Shown here: positions 18,793 to 28,800 of the stretch, one piece after another | Position numbering within the stretch: the first letter of the stretch is position 1 | How the letters are laid out: each line of letters begins with the position of its first letter | From: Parasulfuritortus sp049322515 | GTDB taxonomy: Bacteria; Pseudomonadota; Gammaproteobacteria; Burkholderiales; Thiobacillaceae | Length of the DNA: 64,000 nucleotides | Reading direction: 5' to 3' | NCBI GenBank assembly: GCA_049322515.1 | Contig: JBMOQW010000031.1 | Location: 62,001 to 126,000 of the forward strand | The notes under the pieces: generated by a model | Seen by the model: only the letters and a program-made list of their open reading frames with translations | The model's database searches: none | Told to the model about the DNA's origin: nothing | Made by a program: the position numbers and the translations under genes

Positions 18793-19766
18793 TCCTTCTC
18801 GGCGGGATCGCGCAGCAGGTATTGCGCCTTGCCGCCCGGTTCGTGCCAGATCCGGGTCAGCAACTCGCCCAGGATGCCCATGCCGATGAAGTTGGCGCCC
18901 ATCAGGGTCAGCATGGCCCCCATCAGGAGCAGCGGTCGGCCGCCGATGTCGGCGTGGCCGAACAGCTTGAGCCCGGCCAGATACGCCAGGATCAACAAGC
19001 CGGGAAAGAACATCGCCGCGCCGATGCCGCCGAAGGCATGCATGGGGCGGTGCAGGAAGCGTAGCATGAACTTCACCCACATCAGGTCGAGCAGGACCCG
19101 GATGGTGCGGTCGATGCCGTACTTGGAGACGCCCTTGGTGCGCGGGAAGTGGTTGACCTCGGTCTCGATCACCTTGGCGCCATACTCGTGCGCCAGGGCC
19201 GGGATGAAGCGGTGCAGCTCGCCGTAGATTTTCACGTAGCGCACGGCTTCGCGCCGGTATAGCTTGAGCGAGCAGCCGTAATCGTGCAGGCGCACTCCGG
19301 TGACCGCCGAGATCAGCCGGTTGGCAAGCTTCGATGGCAGCTTGCGCATCAGGGCCTTGTCCTTGCGGTGCTTGCGCCAGCCGGAAATGATGTCCACCTC
19401 GGGCCGCTCGTCGAGCATCCGGATCAGGCGCGGGATGTCGGCCGGGTCGTTCTGCATGTCGCCGTCGATGGTGACCAGGATCTCGCCGCGCGCCGCGTCG
19501 AAACCGGCCTGCATGGCGGTCGACTGGCCGTAGTTGCGGCGCAGGAAGAAGGGCCGCAGCCAGGGGCGCGACGCCGCCAGTTCAAGCAGGCGATGGTCGG
19601 ACCCGTCGCGCGAGCCGTCGTCGACGCAGATCAGCTCCCAGGGGTCGGGCTGCGCGGACATGACTTCCTCGACCTTGGCCACCAGGTCGGGCAGGTTGTC
19701 ATATTCGTTGTAGATGGGCGCGAGGATGGAAATGCGGACCGGCGGGGGCGAAGACATGGGCGGCAT
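18789..19766 (-). CDS. Polyprenyl-phosphate glycosyltransferase (GT2, ArnC/DPM1-like)
   Basis: A 325-residue GT2 enzyme with a cytoplasmic catalytic domain (ILAPIYNEYDNLPDLV, VDDGSRDGS, TIDGDMQNDPADIPRL) and two C-terminal membrane helices (about residues 240-300). This is the layout of ArnC/GtrB-type enzymes, which load a sugar on undecaprenyl phosphate. It overlaps the next gene, a GT39 transferase, by four bases, so the two likely form a donor-plus-transferase pair. A later ATG at 19757 is also possible. Confidence 0.9.
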   Translation of the reverse strand: MPPMSSPPPVRISILAPIYNEYDNLPDLVAKVEEVMSAQPDPWELICVDDGSRDGSDHRLLELAASRPWLRPFFLRRNYGQSTAMQAGFDAARGEILVTIDGDMQNDPADIPRLIRMLDERPEVDIISGWRKHRKDKALMRKLPSKLANRLISAVTGVRLHDYGCSLKLYRREAVRYVKIYGELHRFIPALAHEYGAKVIETEVNHFPRTKGVSKYGIDRTIRVLLDLMWVKFMLRFLHRPMHAFGGIGAAMFFPGLLILAYLAGLKLFGHADIGGRPLLLMGAMLTLMGANFIGMGILGELLTRIWHEPGGKAQYLLRDPAEKE

Positions 19767-19803
19767 GGGGGCAGGGTCGATCGAGGCACTAGTTTACCGG
19801 AAC

Positions 19804-20487
19804 TCACTCCGCCAGCTTGCGCTCGATGGCCTCGTCATAGACCTTGCCATGGCGCAGGCGCCGGTACAGCCACATGCCAATGGCGCCCGAAATCACGAAC
19901 AGGGTGACGCCCAGGCCGATGCGCCAGACCGGGTCGACACTGATGCCGCTGCCGACCAGGGCGAACACCGCTGTCTGGGGCACGAAGCCCAGCCCCGAGC
20001 CGAGCAGGAACGGCGACACGGCGACGCTCGACAGCCCGGCCGCAAGGTTGGTGGCGACATTGCTGCCGACCGGCAACAAGCGGATCAGCAGGGTCATGGT
20101 GAACGGGTTGTCACGCACGAAGGCATCCACCTTGGCGACCCGGCCGCGCAAACGGTCGGCGAGCAGGCCGCGACCAAAGAGACGGGCATAGAAGAAGGTT
20201 GCGGCGCAGCCGAGCAGGGTGGCCAGGACACCCAGGGCGGTGCCCTCGAGAAAGCCGAAGCCGTAGCCGGCCATGAAGGCGATGATCTGGCGCGGAAAGC
20301 CGACCGCCGTGGCCAGGGTGCCGACGCCGAGGAAGAGCAATTCGCCGCGCAGGCCCTGGCCACGTACCTCGCGGTCGATCCAGCCCTGGTCGAGCAGGTC
20401 GCCCAGCCCCGAATGGCGCACCAGGAGGCCGATGGCCGCCAGGGACAGCAGGACTGCGAGGCCGCGCAGGATCAGCTTCAGGGGCAT
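19804..20487 (-). CDS. VTT/TVP38 (DedA-like) membrane protein
   Basis: A 227-residue membrane protein of the TVP38/TMEM64 (VTT domain) family. The core FPRQIIAFMAGYGFGFLEGTALG followed by the ATFFYARLFGR stretch is typical. Members are linked to polyprenyl-phosphate or phospholipid flipping across the inner membrane. Placement 37 bases upstream of a polyprenyl-phosphate sugar synthase fits such a role; this is inference. It appears to be the first gene of the leftward glycosylation group. Confidence 0.85.
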   Translation of the reverse strand: MPLKLILRGLAVLLSLAAIGLLVRHSGLGDLLDQGWIDREVRGQGLRGELLFLGVGTLATAVGFPRQIIAFMAGYGFGFLEGTALGVLATLLGCAATFFYARLFGRGLLADRLRGRVAKVDAFVRDNPFTMTLLIRLLPVGSNVATNLAAGLSSVAVSPFLLGSGLGFVPQTAVFALVGSGISVDPVWRIGLGVTLFVISGAIGMWLYRRLRHGKVYDEAIERKLAE

Positions 20488-20523
20488 GGTGAGTCAAGGG
20501 CAACGGGAGCGCGCATTCTAACC

Positions 20524-20552
20524 TTGCCCGTGGGTCGGATAGCGGGTATTCT
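20524..20552 (+). promoter_or_regulatory. Probable promoter of tRNA-Ser
   Basis: TTGCCC and TATTCT are 17 bases apart, and the predicted start falls about five bases before the mature tRNA. Confidence 0.5.
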
Positions 20553-20563
20553 TGCGCCCCTTC

Positions 20564-20654
20564 GGAGAAGTGACCGAGTGGTCGAAGGTGCACGACTGGA
20601 AATCGTGTGTACGTCAAAAGCGTACCGAGGGTTCGAATCCCTCCTTCTCCGCCA
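20564..20654 (+). tRNA. tRNA-Ser (anticodon GGA)
   Basis: A 91-nt class II tRNA with acceptor stem GGAGAAG/CTTCTCC, anticodon stem ACGACTGGAAATCGT giving GGA, a long variable arm (GTACGTCAAAAGCGTAC) and the T arm GAGGGTTCGAATCCCTC, with CCA encoded. It reads UCC/UCU serine codons. Confidence 0.96.
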
Positions 20655-20848
20655 TCCATTACGTCCAAATCCCAATAAATACATGCGCCGCCGCCCATGC
20701 GGTCGATCACAAGGACGCCCCAGCACGACAACATTTCACGCCCCGGACACCGAGGCGCGCTGTGATGTCCCGCCGCCCGTGGCGTGGACTGCTAACCTGA
20801 AAAGTGAAACGACCCTTGGGGTCGCCGGACGAATGGACAGGGATCGAA

Positions 20849-21721
20849 ATGGAAGCCGCACCCCGCGTGGATATCAAGGGCGAGGAACTCGACCAGCAGC
20901 GTTTCCAGCTGCTCAAGGACATCGCCAAGGACTTGTCCGACGAAACCACCTTTCCGACCTGCTTCGATCTCGTGATCCGGTTGCGCAAGGCCCTGCAGGA
21001 CCCGGACCAGACCATTGACCAGATCGCCGCCCTGATCAGCCTGGAACCCCTGATCCCGCTGCGCTTGATCCACCTGGCCAACTCGGTGCTCTACAACCGC
21101 GGCCAGGAGGTCAAGGACGCCAAGTCGGCGATCCAGCGGCTGGGCTTGCGCAATGTCCGCAGCACCGCCATGGCGATCGCCATGCAGCAGCTCCTGAGCT
21201 CGAAAGGCATGGTGGTGTTCGGCGACCTGCCCCAGCGGCTCTGGGACCACTCCCTGACCAGCGCCTGCGCCGCCCATGTCCTGGCCAAGCGGCTGACCCG
21301 GCTGAATGTCGACGAGGCCCAGTTGGCCGGTCTGGTGCATGATCTCGGCGCCTTCTATCTGTTCTACCGATTCTCCCAGTATGAGGAATTGCGCCTGCGT
21401 CCCGAGTCGGCCAAGTTCCTGGTCGCCCGCTGGCACGAGAGCATCGGTCATTCCCTGCTCATGGCGCTGGGCATCCCGGAAGAGATCGCCCTGGCCATGG
21501 TCGAGCACGACACCCCCCGGCCGCTTCCGGGCGCGCCGACCAGCCTGACCGATGTCGTCTACGTCGCCAACATGCTCGCTGGTGGCCTGTCGGCCTGGCT
21601 CGACCAGGGCAAGGAGGGCGAGTCCGAGGAAATCGTGGTCCGCCATGCCCGGGAGCGGTATGCCGAGCACCTGCCCGAGATCGAGGCCTACGAGGCCGAC
21701 ATGCGAGCCATGCTGAAGTAA
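20849..21721 (+). CDS. HDOD-domain protein
   Basis: A 290-residue protein with an HDOD domain (about residues 20-225), as in signalling proteins related to HD-GYP phosphodiesterases. Visible parts are SLEPLIPLRLIHLANSVLYN, SAIQRLGLRNVRS, LWDHSLTSACAAHVLA and LAGLVHDLGAFYLF. No output domain is attached. The ATG at 20849 is preferred (AGGG upstream); a GTG at 20804 would add 15 residues. Its target is unknown. Confidence 0.85.
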   Translation: MEAAPRVDIKGEELDQQRFQLLKDIAKDLSDETTFPTCFDLVIRLRKALQDPDQTIDQIAALISLEPLIPLRLIHLANSVLYNRGQEVKDAKSAIQRLGLRNVRSTAMAIAMQQLLSSKGMVVFGDLPQRLWDHSLTSACAAHVLAKRLTRLNVDEAQLAGLVHDLGAFYLFYRFSQYEELRLRPESAKFLVARWHESIGHSLLMALGIPEEIALAMVEHDTPRPLPGAPTSLTDVVYVANMLAGGLSAWLDQGKEGESEEIVVRHARERYAEHLPEIEAYEADMRAMLK

Positions 21722-21801
21722 CCCGGCACGGCTGTCGCGATGGCCGGCGGCGTGGTTCAATACGCGCTCCTTGGCGTGAATGACTAGAACTTGAGGTCCC
21801 G

Positions 21802-23229
21802 ATGCTGATACCCGTGATCCTGTCCGGCGGTGCCGGCACCCGGCTCTGGCCGGTTTCCCGTGAAGGGCGGCCGAAGCCGTTCATGCACCTGGCCGACGGC
21901 GAGACCTTGCTCGGCAAGACCTACGCGCGCGCCCTGGCCTGCGCCGGCGTGGCCGAGGTGCTGACCATCACCAACCGGGACTATTACTTCCAGAGCAAGG
22001 ATGTCTGGCAAACCGAGACCGCGGCCAGCAAACCGCTGCGCTTCCTGCTCGAGCCGGCCGGGCGCAACACCGCCCCGGCGATCCTGATGGGCGCCCTGAT
22101 GCTGCGCGCCGCGCAGGGTGGCGATGCGGTGATGCTGGTGCTCGCGGCAGACCACCTGATCCGCGATGTGCCGGGTTTCGTGGCCAGCGTCGCCGAAGCC
22201 GAGACGCTCGCCCGCCAGGGCCATCTGGTCACTTTCGGCATTCCCCCCAGCCATCCGGAAACCGGATTTGGCTATCTCGCCGCCGGCGAGCCGCTGGCCG
22301 GTGGGCCGGGTGCCCGCGTGCGCGCCTTCATCGAGAAGCCCTCGCTCGACCGGGCCGAGGCCATGCTCGCGGCGGGCGGCCATTTCTGGAATTCCGGGAT
22401 GTTCTGCTTCCGGGTCGACAGCCTGATCCAGGCCTTCGCCACGCTCGATCCGGACACCCTGGCGCGCGCCGAGGCCTGCTGGCAGGCCACCGAGGCCCGC
22501 TGCACCGAAGCCTATTGCGAGATCGACGCGGCCAGCTTCGCCACCCTGCCGGACACCTCGATCGACTATGCCATCATGGAGAAGGCCGGCAACGTGGCCA
22601 TGGTGCCGGCCGGCTTCGACTGGACCGACGTCGGTTCCTGGAAGGCCCTGGCCGACCTGGTCACCCCGGATGCCGCCGGCAACCGCAGCCTGGGCGAGGT
22701 GATCCATATCGACAGCCGCAACTGTTACGTGCAGAGCGAGGACCGCCTGGTCGCCACCCTGGGCCTCGACGACCTGGTCATCGTCGACACGCCGGATGCC
22801 CTCCTGGTCAGCCATCGCGACCAGACCCAGGGGGTCAAGGAAATCGTCCGACAGCTGAAGGCGAGCGGCCACGAGAGTTACCGGCTGCATCGCACCGTGG
22901 CCCGGCCCTGGGGCACCTATTCGGTACTGGAGGAAGGCGATCGCTACAAGATCAAACGCATCGAGGTCAAGCCCGGCGCCTCGCTGTCGCTGCAGATGCA
23001 CTATCACCGCAGCGAACACTGGATCGTGGTCAGCGGCACCGCGCGGGTGGTCAACGGCGAACGGGAAATGCTGGTGCACGCCAATGAGTCGACCTATATC
23101 CCGGCCGGCCACCGCCATCGCCTGGAAAACCCCGGCATCCTCGACCTGGTGATGATCGAGGTGCAGAGCGGGGAATACCTGGGCGAGGACGACATCGTCC
23201 GGTTCGATGATGTCTATGGGCGTGGTTGA
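21802..23229 (+). CDS. manC: Mannose-1-phosphate guanylyltransferase / mannose-6-phosphate isomerase
   Basis: A 475-residue bifunctional type II enzyme. The N-terminal nucleotidyltransferase shows GGAGTRLWPVSREGRPKPF and FIEKPS; the C-terminal cupin has RPWGTYSVLEEG and QMHYHRSEHWIVVSGTA with the metal-binding histidines. It supplies GDP-mannose for exopolysaccharide or surface glycans, which suits the PEP-CTERM exopolysaccharide genes later in the window. It stands alone between the HDOD gene and the SCP2 gene. Confidence 0.94.
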   Translation: MLIPVILSGGAGTRLWPVSREGRPKPFMHLADGETLLGKTYARALACAGVAEVLTITNRDYYFQSKDVWQTETAASKPLRFLLEPAGRNTAPAILMGALMLRAAQGGDAVMLVLAADHLIRDVPGFVASVAEAETLARQGHLVTFGIPPSHPETGFGYLAAGEPLAGGPGARVRAFIEKPSLDRAEAMLAAGGHFWNSGMFCFRVDSLIQAFATLDPDTLARAEACWQATEARCTEAYCEIDAASFATLPDTSIDYAIMEKAGNVAMVPAGFDWTDVGSWKALADLVTPDAAGNRSLGEVIHIDSRNCYVQSEDRLVATLGLDDLVIVDTPDALLVSHRDQTQGVKEIVRQLKASGHESYRLHRTVARPWGTYSVLEEGDRYKIKRIEVKPGASLSLQMHYHRSEHWIVVSGTARVVNGEREMLVHANESTYIPAGHRHRLENPGILDLVMIEVQSGEYLGEDDIVRFDDVYGRG

Positions 23230-23276
23230 CGATTCATGGCAGTATTCAGGATCGTCCTATCCCGTATGAGCATCCC

Positions 23277-23747
23277 ATGTCGACCCTGACCCTGCCCCGC
23301 TTGCCAGGTCGCTTGCCGCAGTGGCCGGTGTCCGCGGCCTTCGTCGCCCTGTTCAATGGCATGACCTGGCGCGGCTTGCGTGAACTGGATTGGGCCAGCC
23401 TGGAAGGCAAGCGCTTCTGCGTCGAGGTCAGCGACCTGGGCGTGCGCAGTCATTTCTCGGTGCACCGGCGCGGACTCAAGCCCCAGTTTGGCGACCATGC
23501 CGACGTCACCTTCGCTGCCAGCGCGCGCGACTTCCTGCACCTGGCCCTGCGCCTGGAAGACCCCGACACCTTGTTCTTCAACCGGCGCTTGCGCATCGAG
23601 GGCAATACCGATCTCGGCCTCACCGTGAAGAACATGCTCGACGCAGTCGAGCTCGATCAGGTCCTGGCCGACTTGCCGGTGCCGGTGGCCCTGCTGTTGC
23701 GCAGCCTGCGCACCCGCCTGGCGGGGTCCGCGGCCGTTCTGGCTTGA
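23277..23747 (+). CDS. SCP2-domain protein (UbiT-like)
   Basis: A 156-residue protein with an SCP2 sterol-carrier fold: VEVSDLGVRSHFSVHRRGLKPQFGDHADVTFAASARDFLHLA and the DPDTLFFNRRLRIEGNTDLGLTVKNMLDAV segment. The last is highly characteristic of UbiT (YhbT), which binds lipids in O2-independent ubiquinone synthesis. UbiU and UbiV genes are not adjacent, so the role is only probable. ATG 23277 is chosen as the domain start; ATG/GTG codons further up would begin within the manC end. Confidence 0.75.
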   Translation: MSTLTLPRLPGRLPQWPVSAAFVALFNGMTWRGLRELDWASLEGKRFCVEVSDLGVRSHFSVHRRGLKPQFGDHADVTFAASARDFLHLALRLEDPDTLFFNRRLRIEGNTDLGLTVKNMLDAVELDQVLADLPVPVALLLRSLRTRLAGSAAVLA

Positions 23748-23814
23748 CCTTGCGCAAGGCGGGCCTGGGCTGATCCGGGCACCCTGACGGCGCCTTGGAC
23801 AACGGAGCCGCGCC

Positions 23815-24420
23815 ATGCACTTTCCCGAGTTTTTTCATCAGGTGCCGCCTCTGCGCCTGGTCGACCCCCTGTCGGTCCTGCTCGGCGCCACCGATGATGG
23901 CCTGCTCGAGTATCGCTACCCGGATGCGGTGCGCTGGGCCGGGCATTCCTGCCCCACCGTGGCGGGGGCCTGGTTGATGACCCGGACCGCCTTGAGCCGA
24001 CTGTACCCGGAGGGCCGGCCCGAGCGCGGCCAAATTCTGGTGGATCTGCGCGATCCGGCTGAGTTTGCCAATGCCGGGGTGGTCGGGGGTGTCATTGGCT
24101 TCATCACCGGTGCCGCGGGTACGGGTGGGTTCGCCGGCTTGGGCGGCCGGTTTGTGCGGCGCGACCTGATGCGCTATGGCGTCGAGCAGGCGGCCGAGGT
24201 GCGCTTCACCCGGCGCGACACCGGGGCGACCCTCGGCCTCGAATACCGCCCCGCCGTGGTGCCGCCCGATCCGGCCCTGCCGCCCCTGATGCAGAAGCTG
24301 CTGGCGGGCCAGGCCGAGCGTGAAGCGCGGGCAGCGTTCGCGCGCCTCTGGCAGGACCGGGTGCGTCGCCTCCTGATCGAGCACGCCGACGATCCCGAAC
24401 TGGTGCGAATTCATCCTTGA
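23815..24420 (+). CDS. FmdE-like protein of unknown function
   Basis: A 201-residue protein. The AGHSCPTVAGAWLM block (about residues 42-55) resembles the metal-binding His/Cys motif of the FmdE family (formylmethanofuran dehydrogenase subunit E-like), and VDLRDPAEFANAG plus a Gly-rich stretch GVVGGVIGFITGAAGTGGFAGLGG follow. No C-terminal zinc finger is seen. I do not recognise a specific function. It is 68 bases after the SCP2 gene and before radA. Confidence 0.6.
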   Translation: MHFPEFFHQVPPLRLVDPLSVLLGATDDGLLEYRYPDAVRWAGHSCPTVAGAWLMTRTALSRLYPEGRPERGQILVDLRDPAEFANAGVVGGVIGFITGAAGTGGFAGLGGRFVRRDLMRYGVEQAAEVRFTRRDTGATLGLEYRPAVVPPDPALPPLMQKLLAGQAEREARAAFARLWQDRVRRLLIEHADDPELVRIHP

Positions 24421-24446
24421 GCGGCGGCGGCTGACTCGGGTATAAC
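24417..24446 (+). promoter_or_regulatory. Probable promoter of radA
   Basis: TTGAGC and TATAAC are separated by 18 bases. The -10 ends 26 bases before the radA start; the -35 overlaps the stop of the FmdE-like gene. Confidence 0.5.
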
Positions 24447-24472
24447 CCGCCATCGCTCCAGCAAGGACCCCG

Positions 24473-25828
24473 ATGGCCAAGGACAAGACGCTCTACGTCT
24501 GCAATCAATGCGGCGGCCAGACCAGCAAGTGGCAGGGCCAGTGCCCGCATTGCCTGGCCTGGAACACGCTCACCGAGTCGGTGGCGGAGACCCAGACCCG
24601 CCGCTTCCAGGCCCTGGCGGCCTCGGGCGAGGTGCAACGCCTGTCCCAGGTGCAGGCTCGCGAGACGCCGCGCGTGCCGACCGGGCTCGGTGAATTCGAC
24701 CGGGTGCTGGGCGGCGGCCTGGTCGAGGGCGGCGTGGTGCTGATCGGTGGCGATCCGGGCATCGGCAAGTCCACCTTGCTGTTGCAGGCCCTGGCCGAAA
24801 TCGCCCAGAAGCGCGACACGCTCTATGTCAGCGGCGAGGAATCGGCCGACCAGATCGCCATGCGCGCGAACCGGCTCGGCCTGGCCGGCTGCGACATTCC
24901 CATCCTCACGGAAATCCGCCTCGAGTCGGTGCTGGCCACCTTGCAGCAGGAAAAGCCCCGGGTGGCGGTGATCGATTCGATCCAGACCCTGTACACCGAG
25001 GCGCTCAGCTCGGCGCCCGGCAGCGTGTCCCAGGTGCGCGAATGCGCCCAGGAATTGACCCGGCATGCCAAGCAGACCGGCACCACGGTGATCTTCGTCG
25101 GCCACGTCACCAAGGAGGGGGCGCTGGCCGGTCCGCGCGTGCTCGAACACATCGTCGACACCGTCCTCTATTTCGAAGGCGACACCGGTTCCAGCTTCCG
25201 CCTGGTGCGCGCATTCAAGAACCGTTTCGGCGCGGTCAACGAACTGGGCGTGTTCGCCATGACCGACAAGGGACTCAAGGGGGTCAACAATCCATCGGCC
25301 CTGTTCCTGAACCGGGCCGAGCAGGAAGCGCCGGGCTCCTGTGTGGTGGTGACCCAGGAAGGCACCCGGCCCCTGCTGGTCGAGATCCAGGCTCTGGTCG
25401 ACACCGCCCATACCCCGACGCCGAGGCGCCTCACCGTCGGACTCGACCCGAACCGCCTGGCCATGCTCCTCGCCGTGCTGCACCGGCATGGCGGCCTGGC
25501 CTGCTTCGACCAGGACGTGTTCGTCAACGCGGTGGGCGGGGTGCGTATCCTTGAACCGGCGGCCGACCTGGCGGTGCTGGTCGCGGTGGTGTCCTCGATG
25601 CGCAACCGGGCCCTGCCGCACAAGCTGGCGGTGTTCGGCGAAGTGGGGCTGGCCGGCGAGATCCGCCCGGTGCAGCGTGGTCAGGAACGCCTGAAGGAGG
25701 CGGCCAAGCTCGGCTTCGACCGCATCCTGGCGCCCAAGGCCAATCTGCCCAAGCAGCCCCTGGCCGGGGTACGGGTGCATGGCGTGGCCAGCCTAGCCGA
25801 AGCGTTGGAGTTCCTGCGCGGGTTGTGA
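24473..25828 (+). CDS. radA: DNA repair protein RadA
   Basis: A 451-residue RadA (Sms). An N-terminal C4 zinc finger (CNQCGGQTSKWQGQCPHC, residues 9-26), a RecA-like ATPase with Walker A GGDPGIGKST, the RadA-specific KNRFG motif and a C-terminal Lon-like domain are all present. It promotes branch migration in recombination. AAGGA lies six bases before the ATG. Confidence 0.97.
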   Translation: MAKDKTLYVCNQCGGQTSKWQGQCPHCLAWNTLTESVAETQTRRFQALAASGEVQRLSQVQARETPRVPTGLGEFDRVLGGGLVEGGVVLIGGDPGIGKSTLLLQALAEIAQKRDTLYVSGEESADQIAMRANRLGLAGCDIPILTEIRLESVLATLQQEKPRVAVIDSIQTLYTEALSSAPGSVSQVRECAQELTRHAKQTGTTVIFVGHVTKEGALAGPRVLEHIVDTVLYFEGDTGSSFRLVRAFKNRFGAVNELGVFAMTDKGLKGVNNPSALFLNRAEQEAPGSCVVVTQEGTRPLLVEIQALVDTAHTPTPRRLTVGLDPNRLAMLLAVLHRHGGLACFDQDVFVNAVGGVRILEPAADLAVLVAVVSSMRNRALPHKLAVFGEVGLAGEIRPVQRGQERLKEAAKLGFDRILAPKANLPKQPLAGVRVHGVASLAEALEFLRGL

Positions 25829-25839
25829 TCTGGCACGGC

Positions 25840-28800
25840 TCAGCGGCCGGCCAGTTCGTCGAGCGGGACGGGCTTGCCCACCGCGTAGCCTTGGGCGTAG
25901 TCGATGCCGAGTTCGCGTGCCAGGGCCAGCAACTCGGGCGTGGCAATGTATTCCGCCACGGTCTTCATGCCCAGGGAATGGCCGATGTCGTTCATCGATT
26001 TCACCATCGCGCGCAAGTTGGCGTCGTGCAGCATGTCCTTGACATAGGTACCGTCGATTTTCAGGGTGTCGGTGCGCAGGTGGCGCAGATAGCCGTAGGA
26101 GGCGTTGCCGCTGCCGAAATCGTCGATGCAGAAGCCACAGCCGTAGTCGCGGATCTGTCGGATGAACTCGCCGGCGGCCTCGAAATTCTCCATGGTCGCG
26201 GTTTCCGTAATCTCGAAGGACAGCCTGCCGGCCTCGATGTCGCGGGGTGCGAGCAGGCGGTGCAGGGTGGCGAGCATGTCCGGATCGACCAGCGATTGCC
26301 CGGACAGGTTGATGGAAAAGCCGCCCAAGGCATGGAACGCGGCTGGATGCCGGCGAATCCAGTCGAAGGTCTGCTCGACCACCCAACGGTCCAGGTCCAG
26401 GTGCCGTTTCCAGTGTTCCACCGCCTCGACGAAGGACTGGGGGCTGATCACGCTGCCGCCGTCATCGCGCAGGCCGAGCAGGACTTCGTAGTAGGTCGAC
26501 CGGCCGGCACCCGGTTGCAGGGGCGTGATGGCCTGGCCGCGCAGGAACAGCCCCTGGCCGGCCAGCAGGGTGTCGATTTTCCGGCCCCAGAAGTTCAAGG
26601 CTTCCTGCTTGCGCATGGCCGGGCTGTCGGTTTCGTAGGCATGGGCGATTTCGCCGCCCTTGCGAGCTGCCACCACGGCCATCGCGGCCCGGCTCAGCAT
26701 GTCCTCGCAAGCTTCGGGGCCCTCGCTGAGCGAGGTCAGGCCGGCGTGGGCATCGAGACTGTAGATCTGGCCTTCGTATTCGAACGGTTTGCCGCGCAAG
26801 GCTTCGACCAGGGCCGTGGCCGCCTGGATCGGGGGCTGGTTCGAGGCACCCGTCAGCAGCAAGCCGAGCCGGCCGTCGCCCAGCACGGCGACCCCTGCCT
26901 CCTGACCGAATCGCGGGTTCAGGCGCGCGCCCACCTCGCGCAGCAAGGCGGTACCGGCCGCCGGCCCACGGCTGTCGATCAGGGCCCGGTAGGGCTCGAT
27001 GTCGAGCAGGCACAGGTAGGTTTCTCCAGCGCTCGTGCGGGGCCGGCGCTCGAGGGCATGCAAGAAGCCGTTGCGGTTGAGCAGCTCGGTGCCGGGGTCG
27101 TGGTGCGCGCGCCAGGCGAGTTGCCGATAGAGGTTGTCCACCGTGCTGTTCTGGGAACGTTCGAGCAAGGGCAAACCCCGGTTTTCGCCGCGTTTCAGGG
27201 TGCCCGAGTGGATCTGCTTGGCGAATTCGGCCGGAGTCAGGCGCAAGGTCCGGGTCGCGGGACGGTTGATGAAGCCGTAGCCGGCCGGCTGCTCGCCGAT
27301 CCAGACCAATTGCATGGCGACCGGTCGGCCCTCGCCGGAAAAATCCCACCACTCGCCCAGGCGCGGCGGCCGCATATCGGGGGCAATGCGCGTCGCGGCG
27401 GTGTCCTCGAGTCCCGATTCCTTGACGAACCAGCCTGCGGGGAGGCGGTGCCGAGTGGCCTGACCGGGCGCCTCGAGGAAGTCCCGCAGTTCGCTCCTGA
27501 GCCGTTCCAGACCGACCGGATCGAGGCTGTTGCCGGCCAGGCGCCGGTCCAGCTCGGCCATCAAGGGGTCCAAAGCCGGCAGTGGGGCATCGCCCACCAA
27601 GGTGTCGAGCAGGTGCAGGGTGGCCCGGACTTCGTCGTCCTGGGCGCGCAGGGTGTGCCGGACCAGATGCTGGCGCAGGCCCTGGTCGAGCAGGTCGAGG
27701 ATCAGCCGAGGCAGGGCCCGTTCCGAGAACAGGGCATCGAGTTGCTGGGCCACCGCCAGGCGGACCCGGAGCACGCCCGACTGCGCCTCGAACAGGTCCT
27801 GCTGGGTGGCGATCCGTTGCCGATGGGCCAGGCTCGGATGCTTGAGCAGCTTCTCCATCGCCGAGGCGGCCTGTTCGAGGGGCGCGAGATCCTGGCCCTC
27901 CGCGGCCACGGCGCGCTCGACGATGGTGGTCAGCAGGTCGGCCATCTCGCGGTCGCTGAAGCGGCCCAGGTCGTCGGTGACGATGGCGAAGCGATCGACC
28001 AGGTTGATGACCCGGGCCAGCGGGTGGTCCGGCCGGGTCAGCGGATCCTCGCCCTTGAGCACCCGCTCGTAGAGCGGCCGCTCGAATTTCTGCAGCAAGA
28101 CTTCGAGATCGGAGTGTTCGCCCTGGTCTGCCAGGGCCTGGTGCATGAACTGGCCGGCGACGCCGAGCGCGTTGCGCTGGCGGGTCGAGAGCGGCAGCCG
28201 TTCGCCTTGGTCGAGCAGGGCCAGGAGCCGCTCGGTGACGGTGTTTGCGGCGGGGGCCTGGTCGATCAGGGCCTGGTAGGCGGTGCCGGGTGAGGCGGCT
28301 TCGGCTTGGCCGGATGGGTCGCCCTGGGCCAACGCGCTACGCAGGATTTGCAGGGACTCCGGCTCCACCCAGGGCGTGGCGGCTGGGCCCGCATCGGGCG
28401 ACCGGTCGACCGGGGCCGGCGCCTCCGCTGCGGTTGCGCGTTGCCCCGGGGAGAGCGAGAACAGCTTTTCCGCGATTTCCGACAACTTGTGGATCTGCTG
28501 GGACAGCGATTCAGGGCTGTGTCCAGCGTGGTCGGCGGTCGCTGCTTCGGCCCGGACACTCGGCTCGGCTGCGACGCGGTTGGGTGAGGGCAGCCGGGCC
28601 GGCTTGAGGGGGGAGAGGAGTTGGATGAGGCGTTCGTAGAAGTCCGGGTAGTGCGCGGCCAGGATTTCACCGTAGAGCTTGTAGATCTGACCGCGCATCG
28701 GCTGGCTGAGGTCCTGCGCCTTGAGGCTGTCCTGGAAGGCGAGGCAGACCGCCTTGGGACCAAAGGGGTCGTTGTGGCGGTCGATATTGACGGGCGTCAC

